A stretch of 64,000 nucleotides of DNA, taken from NCBI GenBank assembly GCA_030433215.1, contig JAUIMC010000007.1, forward strand, positions 1 to 64,000, read 5' to 3'. The DNA comes from Alphaproteobacteria bacterium. GTDB lineage: Bacteria; Pseudomonadota; Alphaproteobacteria; Caulobacterales; Parvularculaceae. Positions 47,711 through 55,773 of the stretch are shown one piece after another (the stretch's first letter is position 1; the number at the start of each line of letters is the position of its first letter). The notes under the pieces were generated by a model, which was not told the origin of the DNA, searched no databases, and saw only the letters and a program-made list of their open reading frames with translations. The translations under genes and the position numbers were made by a program.

Positions 47711-48872
47711 CGCGTTCCTCCATGGGTTTAAGGCCCAAGACACTGCGCTTTTCATCGTCGGTCAAAAACTCCGCGCGGGAAACGCGCGTCCAAAGCGCAT
47801 CGCGTTCGGCGGACAGCGCATCGATCTCGCTGGTCTGGCAGATGACTTCCGCCTCGGGCCAGACCGGCGCGATCCAGTTCGTCAGCGCGCTCGCGGTTTT
47901 CTTCACCAGCGGCAGCACCGTCTGTTTCCAGAAGGCGAGATTGGCTTCCTTGTAGTTGGAATAGGTGTTGTCGCCGGGAATGCCGAGCAGCATGGGCGGC
48001 ACGCCGAAGGCCAGCGCGATCTCGCGCGCGGCGGCGTTTTTCGCCTCGATGAAATCCATGTCGGCGGGCGTCAAGGACATGGACCGCCATTCGAGCCCGC
48101 CGTCGAGCACAAGGGGGCGGCCGGCGTTCGCCGAGCCCTGATAGGCGTCTTCCAATTCCGACTTCAGCCGGTCGAATTGCGCCGAGGTTAAATTCTCCGC
48201 GCCTTCGGGGCCCTTATAGACCAGTGCGCCGGAGGGCCGGGCCGCATTGTCGAGCAAGGACTTATTCCAGGCCGAGGCCGCATTGTGAAGATCGACGCAG
48301 GCGCTCGCGGCCTCGAGCGGCGACAGCCCGTAATGATCGTTGGACGGATGAAACAGTTTCAGATGCAGGATCGGCGACAAGGACCCGTCATCGGGCTTCC
48401 TGAACGTCACCGAGCGCCCGGCGACGGAATAATCGTAAGCATCGGCCCAGCCCGACTTGCCGGGCCGCGCCTTCATGCGGTCGGGGCGCAGCGCGTAAAG
48501 CTCGCGCGGGGCGCCGTCGAGCGCGACCGCCTCGAGATAGGCGTTGCCGGCGGTCTGGAGGAAGCCGTAAAAGCTCTCGAATAGCTCGGCGCCCGACTGT
48601 TCGGGGTTGGGTTTGGCGAGCAGCGCGATCAGCGGATGATCGCTCATCACCGCGCCGCCTTCCATGACCCGCAAGGGCGCCGAGGCCGCCGCTTCCGCGA
48701 CGAGCCGCACGCAGCGATAGGCGATGACATTGCGCTCATAGCCGGCGCGCGCCAACGACGCGTAATCGCGCGGCGTCCATCGCGGCGCGCCGAGCCGGTG
48801 CAGCGCGATCAGCGCCTTGGCGGCGGAGGCCTTTTGTTCGGGCGGTTTCGAAGAGAAGAAAGGGAGTTTCAC
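47703..48872 (-). CDS. GTA g3 homologue: phage portal protein
   Basis: YERNVIAYRCVRLVAEAAASAPLRV...LAKPNPEQSGAELFESFYGFLQTAGNAYLEAV...EIALAFGVPPMLLGIPGDNTYSNYKEANLAFWKQTVLPL. Confidence 0.96.
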   Translation of the reverse strand: MKLPFFSSKPPEQKASAAKALIALHRLGAPRWTPRDYASLARAGYERNVIAYRCVRLVAEAAASAPLRVMEGGAVMSDHPLIALLAKPNPEQSGAELFESFYGFLQTAGNAYLEAVALDGAPRELYALRPDRMKARPGKSGWADAYDYSVAGRSVTFRKPDDGSLSPILHLKLFHPSNDHYGLSPLEAASACVDLHNAASAWNKSLLDNAARPSGALVYKGPEGAENLTSAQFDRLKSELEDAYQGSANAGRPLVLDGGLEWRSMSLTPADMDFIEAKNAAAREIALAFGVPPMLLGIPGDNTYSNYKEANLAFWKQTVLPLVKKTASALTNWIAPVWPEAEVICQTSEIDALSAERDALWTRVSRAEFLTDDEKRSVLGLKPMEERDA

Positions 48873-48875
48873 TGA

Positions 48876-49003
48876 ACACCCCCATCGGCCCTTCGGGCCA
48901 CTTCCCCCGCAAGCGGGGGAAGAGTTTCCGTTGCAAAAATTTGCGGCTTCTCTCCTCCCCCGTTTACGGGGGAGGTGTCTGCGAAGCAGACGGAGGGGGT
49001 GTT
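48876..49003. repeat. Composite palindromic repeat, copy 4 (between GTA g2 and g3)
   Basis: catcggcccttcgggccacttcccccgcaagcgggggaagag ... cctcccccgtttacgggggaggtgtctgcgaagcagacggagggggtgtt. Confidence 0.85.
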
Positions 49004-49021
49004 ACGCAACACAAGCAACTC

Positions 49022-50434
49022 CTAACTCAACTTCCTGACGCCGGGCGTCGGGGCGCGGCGGGACAGCATCAGATCAGTGATCGCCCAAACGAGCGCGTCG
49101 AGGCGGTCGGGGCTTTTCCCGCCCTCGCCCGTATAAGTCGCCATCTGGTCTTCGAGTTTCGGGAAGGCGCCGGCATGGCGCACGCGACCCTGTTCGTAGA
49201 GCGCGGCGACGGGTTCGGCGCGCAGGCGTTTGCCGCGCGTGGCGTGCACGCCGCGCACCGGCGCCGCCGGGTCGAGCTGCGCGATCACGGCCTTGGCCAT
49301 GTCGCCGCCCTGGTTCACCTCGACGACGATGCGGTCGGCAGAAAATTCGCGATAGGCGGCTGCGGTTCTCTCCGCCCACTGACGGGGAGAGAGTCCCGCC
49401 GCCGACCAGTCCGCGATGACGAAAGCGGTCTCAACCTCGCCGCAAAAAGCGACGCCGGCGACGACGATGCCGCATTCGTCCGCGTTCTCGCCGGCCGTCG
49501 CGGGGGGATCGACGGCGACGACGATTCTGTCGAGATCGGGCGCGGCGGAAATCCGCGACGCCTCGATGAGGCTCCAGCTCCAAAGCGCGCCGGCGACATC
49601 CTCGACGATCTCGCCCATCAGCTCCTGGCGCCCGAGCGCCGTGCCTTCGTAAGCGTTCGCGATCTCCGTAAAGAACGCCTCGGAAAGATGCGCGCGGTTG
49701 TCGTAAGTCGAAGCGCGGGTGAGCGCGGTTGTTTTCGCCGCGGCGAGGCGCTTGATCAGCGCGGTCGGGCGCGGCGTCGTCGTAACGATCTGGCGCGGCT
49801 TATCACCGAGGCGCAGCGCAAGCTGGAGGTTCGACCAGGTCTCCTCCGCATAGCGCCATTTGCAGACCTCATCGCTCCAGGCCTCGGTAAACTGATAGCC
49901 GCGAATGCCGTCCGGATCCTCGGCGGAGAAGGCGTAGGCGACCGCCCCGTCCGGCCAGACAAGGCGCCGGCGCGAGGCTTCGTAAACCGGCGCCGATCCC
50001 GGGGGCGAGACGGCGCGAATGCCGGAGGGTCCTTCAATCATGACTTCCCTCGCATCTGCATAGGACTCCGCGACAAGGGCGATGGCGGGTGGGGCGATGG
50101 CGCGTCGCCCGGCATTGTCGTTCGCCCTGCCGGAAACAAGCGCGCGCACCCATTCCGCGCCGGCGCGCGTCTTGCCTGCGCCGCGCCCGCCGAGAATGAG
50201 CCAGGTCGTCCAGTCGCCCGCGGGTTCTTTCTGGTGGTCATGGGCGTTCCCCCGCCACAGCTTTGCCGCCATCTCCGCCGCGAGCGCGCGCAGCACCGCG
50301 CGTTTGAGGCGCAGGGTCCGCGTCTGCGCGTCCAGCGTCTTCGCGCGCGAGGCGGTCGACGCTGTCGGATATCCGCCGGTAAGCGGCTTCGATGTCTTCT
50401 TCCGTGAAGTCGGCTCCGCCGGCGTCTTGCTCAT
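49022..50434 (-). CDS. GTA g2 homologue: terminase large subunit
   Basis: PAGDWTTWLILGGRGAGKTRAGAEWVRALVSG (Walker A), DPDGIRGYQFTEAWSDEVCKWRYAEETWSNLQLALRLGDKPRQIVTTTPRPT, nuclease IVVAVDPPATAGENADECGIVVAG. Confidence 0.96.
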   Translation of the reverse strand: MSKTPAEPTSRKKTSKPLTGGYPTASTASRAKTLDAQTRTLRLKRAVLRALAAEMAAKLWRGNAHDHQKEPAGDWTTWLILGGRGAGKTRAGAEWVRALVSGRANDNAGRRAIAPPAIALVAESYADAREVMIEGPSGIRAVSPPGSAPVYEASRRRLVWPDGAVAYAFSAEDPDGIRGYQFTEAWSDEVCKWRYAEETWSNLQLALRLGDKPRQIVTTTPRPTALIKRLAAAKTTALTRASTYDNRAHLSEAFFTEIANAYEGTALGRQELMGEIVEDVAGALWSWSLIEASRISAAPDLDRIVVAVDPPATAGENADECGIVVAGVAFCGEVETAFVIADWSAAGLSPRQWAERTAAAYREFSADRIVVEVNQGGDMAKAVIAQLDPAAPVRGVHATRGKRLRAEPVAALYEQGRVRHAGAFPKLEDQMATYTGEGGKSPDRLDALVWAITDLMLSRRAPTPGVRKLS

Positions 50435-50654
50435 GGGCGTTTCGTTCCTTTGCTTCTTCGCCTTTCATGCGCCCGGCGCTTTCGGCGGAACTCATCAGCG
50501 TGCGCAGGGCGCGCGCGCCGCGATCGAACGCGTCTTCATCGTCGCCGCGCCCCGCGAGCAGGCTCTCGGCGCGGCGATGCGCGAGTTCGAGAATGTTTGC
50601 GCAGAGCGCATCCAGATCCCGCGGCGGTTTTGAATTTTCGGTTTCGTTCGACAT
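50238..50654 (-). CDS. GTA g1-position protein (TerS-like)
   Basis: MSNETENSKPPRDLDALCANILELAHRRAESLLAGRGDDEDAFDRGARALRTLMSSAESAGRMKGEEAKERN; helical acidic/basic; lies directly upstream of TerL and overlaps it. Confidence 0.75.
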   Translation of the reverse strand: MSNETENSKPPRDLDALCANILELAHRRAESLLAGRGDDEDAFDRGARALRTLMSSAESAGRMKGEEAKERNAHEQDAGGADFTEEDIEAAYRRISDSVDRLAREDAGRADADPAPQTRGAARARGGDGGKAVAGERP

Positions 50655-50683
50655 GGGAGGCATTATGGGGCCGTCCCGAGACT

Positions 50684-50692
50684 CGTGGATAA
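50684..50692 (-). promoter_or_regulatory. DnaA-box-like 9-mer TTATCCACG
   Basis: 8/9 match to TTATCCACA on minus strand, between the palindrome and the GTA g1 start. Confidence 0.35.
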
Positions 50693-50721
50693 CTACGCAC
50701 CGAATGCGGGATTCATGAAAG

Positions 50722-50743
50722 AATTCATCAGATATGATGAATT
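50722..50743. promoter_or_regulatory. Perfect palindrome AATTCATCA-GATA-TGATGAATT upstream of GTA operon
   Basis: 9-bp arms with 4-bp spacer about 70 bp upstream of the g1 start; additional ATTCAT half-site at 50711..50716. Confidence 0.7.
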
Positions 50744-50847
50744 TCCGGGCGCTGCGTTCGCCTTATTGGGGTGGTTTTTTTGATCTCAAGACCGCTATCG
50801 CCTATGCTGTGTTGGCATGAAGACGAAGAGCGGAAAGGAGCCCCCTT

Positions 50848-51270
50848 TTGGCGAAGATAAAAGCGCCCGATATCGACGTGATCATGGTGCCCGTGGACAT
50901 GGGCGAGCAGGAAAAATCCGCAAAGGCGCTCGCCATGGCCGCGCAATTCGCCAAGGATTACGGCGCCAAGCTCTATGTCATGACCGCCGCCCACCCGCTC
51001 GGCGAGGGCATCACCGAATATCCCGAACATCACAAGCCGGAGTTCGAAGCCTTCATCAAGGAAGCTGGCGACGCCTACGGCATCGAGGTGGAGGCGCTCT
51101 TCCGCCAGCATGAATCGGCGGAGAAAATGATCCTCGAGGCGGCCGAGGAAATCAAAGCCGATCTCGTGGTCATGGCGACGCACGATCCGAAAATCACCGA
51201 CCATCTCTTCGGCTCGCATGCCAGTCATGTGACGCTGCATGCGACATGCTCGGTGATGGTGGTGCGGTAA
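50848..51270 (+). CDS. Universal stress protein family (TTG start)
   Basis: DVIMVPVDMGEQEKSAKALAMAAQFAKDYGAKLYVMTA...ADLVVMATHDPKITDHLFGSHASHVTLHATCSVMVVR. Confidence 0.92.
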   Translation: MAKIKAPDIDVIMVPVDMGEQEKSAKALAMAAQFAKDYGAKLYVMTAAHPLGEGITEYPEHHKPEFEAFIKEAGDAYGIEVEALFRQHESAEKMILEAAEEIKADLVVMATHDPKITDHLFGSHASHVTLHATCSVMVVR

Positions 51271-51315
51271 GGGCGCCAAAGCGCCAGGCGAAAAACTGGC
51301 CTGCTTTCCATTTTC

Positions 51316-51386
51316 CGCTCATTCCGGCGAAAGCCGGAATCTCCGTCCATATGGTCCGAGACCCCGACCTTCGTCGGGGTGAGCGG
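51316..51386. repeat. MITE-like palindromic repeat, copy 2
   Basis: cgctcattccggcgaaagccggaatctc...gaccccgaccttcgtcggggtgagcgg. Confidence 0.75.
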
Positions 51387-51402
51387 CGTATTTACGGTCT
51401 TC

Positions 51403-51852
51403 TCACCGCGATCTTGTAATCCGCTCTTCCAGCAAGTCGTCGGTGATCTCGATCTCGTTTTCCGGAATGAGATCGGGCGAGACGGCGATCCCGGCGCGCT
51501 CCACGGATTTTTTATCGCCGGTGCGCAAGGGATGCCATTTCGGCAGGCCCTTGCCCTCTGCGAGACGGCGATAGGCGCAAGAGGGCGGCATCCATTTCAA
51601 GGCGCCGACATTGTCCGGCGTTAATTGCACGCAGTCCTTCACGCGCTCCAGCCGGTTGGCGTAATCGGTGCAGCGGCGCTTTGCGATATCGAAAAGCTGG
51701 CAGGCGATGTCGGTCTCGAACACCTCGTCGGTCTCTTCATTGTGCAACACATAGATGCAGCAGCGCCCGCAGCCGTCGCACAGCGACTCCCACTCCTCAT
51801 CCGTCATCTCGGAAAGTTTCTTGGTCTTCCAGAAAGGCTTGTCGCGGGTCAT
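51403..51852 (-). CDS. YcgN-family cysteine cluster protein (UPF0260)
   Basis: KPFWKTKKLSEMTDEEWESLCDGCGRCCIYVLHNEETDEVFETDIACQLFD. Confidence 0.94.
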   Translation of the reverse strand: MTRDKPFWKTKKLSEMTDEEWESLCDGCGRCCIYVLHNEETDEVFETDIACQLFDIAKRRCTDYANRLERVKDCVQLTPDNVGALKWMPPSCAYRRLAEGKGLPKWHPLRTGDKKSVERAGIAVSPDLIPENEIEITDDLLEERITRSR

Positions 51853-52046
51853 GAAGTCTCTTTGGTTTAAATGCGCAGGGTTTCACCCATGCGATCCTCG
51901 CTTCGCTGCGGACGCGCAGTCGCGCTTGCCGGCCCGCCGACCGTGGGGCCGGTGTTATCCTATTGCGCCTGCGAAGGCCACGGCCCCTTTGTCTGTTCAT
52001 CGGCAGGGGATCGCCTTAAGCTCGCCTCAAACAAAAGGGGGCTTTC

Positions 52047-52532
52047 ATGATCCGGTATTTCAAAATCATTCTCGTCGCCTTTGTGGGCCTTAACGGCCTT
52101 CTCTATTTCGCCGGCAACATCGCCAACTGGGAAGCGGCGCGCGGCGCGGTCGGCGCCGTCATCGCGCAAGGCGACACGCCCTGGTATCCGGTGAAGCTGG
52201 TTCCGGCGATGGAGGGAACGGCGGCCGCGACCGTCGCACTGTGCATCATTCTCGCAGGCGAATTTCTGGTGGGCGTCCTGTCGCTTATCGGCGCCGCCAA
52301 CATGCTCGGCGCGGCGGGCAAACCCGCCGACCAGTTCAACGCCTCAAAGACATTTGCGCTGGCGGGCTGCGCCATGGCCCTTGTGGTCTGGTTCGGCGGC
52401 TTCACCGTGATCGGCGGCGCCCTCTTCCAGATGTGGCAGCATCAGCTCGGCCAAGGCTCGCTCGGCGACGCCAGCAAATACATTCTCGGCAGCGGCGTCG
52501 TCTTGCTGTTCGTGAATATGAAGGACGATTAG
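52047..52532 (+). CDS. DUF2165 small membrane protein
   Basis: MIRYFKIILVAFVGLNGLLYFAGNIANWEAARGAVGAVI...; four TM segments. Confidence 0.85.
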   Translation: MIRYFKIILVAFVGLNGLLYFAGNIANWEAARGAVGAVIAQGDTPWYPVKLVPAMEGTAAATVALCIILAGEFLVGVLSLIGAANMLGAAGKPADQFNASKTFALAGCAMALVVWFGGFTVIGGALFQMWQHQLGQGSLGDASKYILGSGVVLLFVNMKDD

Positions 52533-53227
52533 CCCGCCTTCACCCGATAGGCGCAGCGCCGCGCGCCGGCGAGGATGTGTTCCTCGCGGCTCACCGATAC
52601 TTTGTCGCCCAGAACATCGGAAAAAACTGCAAGTTCGTTGGCGCAGAGCCCGGTGCAGGCTTTCGCCGCCGAACAGATGGGACAATGGTTCTCGACCAAT
52701 AGCCAGTCGCGCCCGTCGCGTTTCGCCTCGGCCATGTAGCCTTCGTCGGACCGCGCTTTCGCCAGCCGCTTGACGCGTTCGCCGAGCGTCTTGGCGCTGT
52801 CGAGTTTGTCGCCATAGGCCGTGCGCTGCATGTCGCCATGGCGTTTGATGAACTTCTTGAGGCCCTCGGCGCCGAAGAGCTCTTCGACCGACTGGATCAT
52901 TTCGACGGCCAGCGCCTGATGGGCGTCGGGAAAGATCTTCGCGGAGGCGTCCGTCAGGCTCCAGTAAAGCGTCGGGCGCCCGCGGCCCTTCGCTTCGGAG
53001 CGCGTGGCGACGAGCCCCTCCTCTTCCAGCGCGTAAAGCTGCAACCGCGCGGCCATGGGCGTTAGGCCCAACGCCTCGCCGAGCGCGCCGGCGCTATGTT
53101 CGCCCTCGCGCTTTAACAGATCGAGGATAGCGCGCCGCGTCGCCCCGCTTTCGCTTTTCGCCTCACTGGCCGGTTCGGCCCTCGCGGCATCGGTTTTCTT
53201 GATGGCGCTCTTCGATATTTTGCTCAT
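52529..53227 (-). CDS. SufR-like HTH transcriptional regulator with C-terminal Cys motif
   Basis: ATRRAILDLLKREGEHSAGALGEALGLTPMAARLQLYALEEEGLV; HCPICSAAKACTGLCANELAVFSDVLG..REEHILAGARRCAYRV. Confidence 0.88.
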   Translation of the reverse strand: MSKISKSAIKKTDAARAEPASEAKSESGATRRAILDLLKREGEHSAGALGEALGLTPMAARLQLYALEEEGLVATRSEAKGRGRPTLYWSLTDASAKIFPDAHQALAVEMIQSVEELFGAEGLKKFIKRHGDMQRTAYGDKLDSAKTLGERVKRLAKARSDEGYMAEAKRDGRDWLLVENHCPICSAAKACTGLCANELAVFSDVLGDKVSVSREEHILAGARRCAYRVKAG

Positions 53228-53271
53228 GGCTTCTTTTTAAAAGGTCTTGCTTTCAAAAACAAGGGCAATTA

Positions 53272-53291
53272 ATGAAAGGGTATTCTTTCAT
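53272..53291. promoter_or_regulatory. Operator-like palindrome ATGAAAG-GGTATT-CTTTCAT in divergent promoter
   Basis: 7-bp perfect arms, 6-bp spacer between SufR-like gene and VOC gene. Confidence 0.6.
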
Positions 53292-53308
53292 AAATAAGGG
53301 AGGCCGAC

Positions 53309-53791
53309 ATGGCTGCAAGAGAGAAGAAAGAAGACCCCGCCGCCCAACCTCAAAACACCCCGAGGATCGAGCATGTGAACCTCGTCGTCGCCGAGATTGA
53401 TCCGACGGCGCGCTTCCTGATGGCCGCGTTTCCCCATTGGGCCGTGCGCGGCGAAGGCGGCGGCGAGTGGTACGGCGTGCCGCGCCGCTGGGCCCATATC
53501 GGCGATGCGGACAATTATCTGACCCTGAACGAGTTCAAGATTCCGAAGGCGGCGCGCGGCCGTCATCGCGATCTTGAAGGGTCCGAGCCCGGCCTTGCGC
53601 ATATCGGCTTCGAGGTGAGCGATCTCGACAGCCTCGTCGAGCGCCTGGCCGGGGCCGGCTACGATCCGGCGAAGCTCGGCGAGGACCACCCCCACCGGCG
53701 CAATCTCTATTACGTCAATGAGGAAGGGCTGGAGTTCGAGTTCGTCGAATATTCGAGCGCCGTTCCGTCCGAGAAAAACCTTTATCAATAG
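53309..53791 (+). CDS. VOC-family (glyoxalase/bleomycin resistance fold) protein
   Basis: PRIEHVNLVVAEIDPTARFLMAAFPHWAVRGEGGGEWYGVPRRWAHIGDADNYLTL...HIGFEVSDLDSLVERL. Confidence 0.9.
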   Translation: MAAREKKEDPAAQPQNTPRIEHVNLVVAEIDPTARFLMAAFPHWAVRGEGGGEWYGVPRRWAHIGDADNYLTLNEFKIPKAARGRHRDLEGSEPGLAHIGFEVSDLDSLVERLAGAGYDPAKLGEDHPHRRNLYYVNEEGLEFEFVEYSSAVPSEKNLYQ

Positions 53792-53800
53792 GAGGCGGCC

Positions 53801-53878
53801 ATGACCCGCACAAAAGCCTGGAACGAAGGCGGCGATCTTGTGGAACACATGCGCCGCGTCCTCGAACGCAAACGCTGA
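53801..53878 (+). CDS. Putative 25-aa small protein
   Basis: aggaggcggcc immediately before ATG; MTRTKAWNEGGDLVEHMRRVLERKR*; not in ORF track because of length cutoff. Confidence 0.45.
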   Translation: MTRTKAWNEGGDLVEHMRRVLERKR

Positions 53879-53895
53879 GACCGAGAGGAAAAGCC

Positions 53896-54444
53896 ATGAC
53901 CAGCCTTTTCATTCTCGGCTCTTCCCGCGGGGACGGGCACACCGCCCGCCTCGCCCGGGACGTCTTCCGCCATCTTGAAGATCAAGATGGCGGCGGCGGC
54001 GAGTTCATCGACCTCGGCGCCCTTACGATCGGCCCTTACGATTACGAATACCGCAATCGCGGCGACGACTTCCTGCCCATAGCGCAGAAAATGGTTCGCG
54101 CCCGAACGATCGTCCTTGCGAGCCCCCTTTATTGGTATTCCATGAGCGGTCAGATGAAGATGTTTTTCGACCGCCTGACGGACCTCACCGACCCGCCTTT
54201 CAAACCCCTGGGCAAGGCGCTCGCCGGCAAGACCCTGTTTGCGCTCGGCACCGGCGGAGACCCCGAACCGCCCGACAGCTTCGTTCACCCCTTCGAGGAC
54301 ACGGCCGGCTATTTCCGCATGGACTGGGGCGGGCTTCTCTATGCGAAAGGCGCCGACGCGCTGACGCCGGAAACCGCCAAGGCGGCGCAGGACTTCGCGG
54401 GCCGCATCGCCGCCGTCGCAGGCCCGATGGCGCTCACCGCCTGA
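53896..54444 (+). CDS. Flavodoxin-like NAD(P)H-dependent oxidoreductase
   Basis: MTSLFILGSSRGDGHTARLARDVF...ARTIVLASPLYWYSMSGQMKMFFDRLTDL. Confidence 0.92.
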   Translation: MTSLFILGSSRGDGHTARLARDVFRHLEDQDGGGGEFIDLGALTIGPYDYEYRNRGDDFLPIAQKMVRARTIVLASPLYWYSMSGQMKMFFDRLTDLTDPPFKPLGKALAGKTLFALGTGGDPEPPDSFVHPFEDTAGYFRMDWGGLLYAKGADALTPETAKAAQDFAGRIAAVAGPMALTA

Positions 54445-54527
54445 AAGCCGCGCGCGCTTGTGTCGGGCGTCACAGCCCGGCTCGCCTCCCGGCGCTAGGG
54501 TCAACGGCGAACCGGGAGACCAAGCTC

Positions 54528-55031
54528 ATGAAATGGCTTTTGACGCTTTCCATCGCGCAAACCGCGCTCCTCGCCATGCTGGGCCTGCGCGTCGCCGCCA
54601 TCGACCTTGAAACCGATCAGATCGCCAGAGACGTCGACGCCGCGCGCCGCATCGCCGAGGCGCCCGCCCCGCAAACGCCAATCGCACCGGCCCGGGAAAG
54701 CGCATCATCTTTCGGCGCGCCCTTGCTCACCGCAGAACAAGCGCGCGCGATCTTTCGCGAGGAGCTCGCGGCGCTGGACATCCCGGCCGCACAGTCAGCC
54801 ACACAGGCAAAAGCGCCTGCGCCTGCGCAAACCTCGCCCGAGGAAACGCGCCGCATGGCGGCGACCGTCGCCGGGGACATCAATTATTACAAAGGCGTCG
54901 GCGCCATCTCCCCGCCCGAGATGGAAGTGCTGCAAACCAAAATCGCCAAACTGCCGCTCGACGAACGCCGCGCCGCCTTGACCGACCTCGCGAAAGCCAT
55001 GACCCGCGGCGAGATCGACGGCGTGATGTGA
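54528..55031 (+). CDS. Hypothetical exported/membrane-anchored protein
   Basis: MKWLLTLSIAQTALLAMLGLRVAAIDLETDQIARDVDAARR...; internal ATG preferred. Confidence 0.65.
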   Translation: MKWLLTLSIAQTALLAMLGLRVAAIDLETDQIARDVDAARRIAEAPAPQTPIAPARESASSFGAPLLTAEQARAIFREELAALDIPAAQSATQAKAPAPAQTSPEETRRMAATVAGDINYYKGVGAISPPEMEVLQTKIAKLPLDERRAALTDLAKAMTRGEIDGVM

Positions 55032-55073
55032 CCGCCCGTTTTTAACCCCAGCTTTTAACCAGAGGGAGAGCCC

Positions 55074-55499
55074 ATGATGACCTTGAACCGTAAACTGCTT
55101 GCCGCCGGCCTTGCCGCCGCCTGCGCCTCCACAGCCGCCATGGCGGGGATGGTCCAGCCGGCGCGGGTCGATGTCGACCTCGTCAACCTGACCGCCGGGG
55201 GCGACATGCTGAGCGCGCGTTATGCGCCTAACAAGAACGAGTTTATCGGCTGCGGCGTCCGGAAATTCGACGACGGCGCCGGCGGCGCGACGGCCTTCGG
55301 TTTCTGCCAGGCCGAAGACGAAAAGGGCGAGCGCGCCTTCTGCAACACCGACAATGAAGACCTCCTCGACGCCATCGAGGCCAGCGCCGATTACGGCTAT
55401 GTCTCCTTCTCCTGGGACGAGAAGACCCAGCGCTGCACGCGCATCGGCTTTTCAAACCAGTCTTTCTATGTCCCGCCCAATGTCGGCAGCAATCTCTAG
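55074..55499 (+). CDS. Secreted hypothetical protein
   Basis: MMTLNRKLLAAGLAAACASTAAMAGMVQPARVDVDLVNLTAGGDMLSARYAPNKNEFIGCGVRKF; RBS gaggga. Confidence 0.75.
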   Translation: MMTLNRKLLAAGLAAACASTAAMAGMVQPARVDVDLVNLTAGGDMLSARYAPNKNEFIGCGVRKFDDGAGGATAFGFCQAEDEKGERAFCNTDNEDLLDAIEASADYGYVSFSWDEKTQRCTRIGFSNQSFYVPPNVGSNL

Positions 55500-55528
55500 C
55501 GTTCAGTTGCGTTTTGTTGCGTATCTTG

Positions 55529-55563
55529 CGCGCCGGGCGACCCTCCCCGCCCGGCGCGTTTTT
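55529..55563 (+). terminator. Rho-independent terminator
   Basis: cgcgccgggc...gcccggcgcg stem followed by T5. Confidence 0.85.
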
Positions 55564-55773
55564 GCGCCGCCTTGCCGTTTTGTCATCAAAATCCCTGAAA
55601 TTTCCCGCTATTGAGCCGTGTTTCCGCCGTCTTCACCGGCCAGAGACAGGCCAAAGAGCGTCTAGCGACTGGCATTTGCAAGGGACCGCGCACGGCCAGT
55701 ATAAGTCTTGCAAAGACAGGCTTTCGGAAGGCGGAAAGCGCGAGTTGCGTGGAAGGGTCAGCGGCGGCGTCGA

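Noticed and set aside
35808-50654. Intact temperate prophage
   Set aside because: No integrase, repressor, replication, lysis or att-like flanks; gene content and order match GTA
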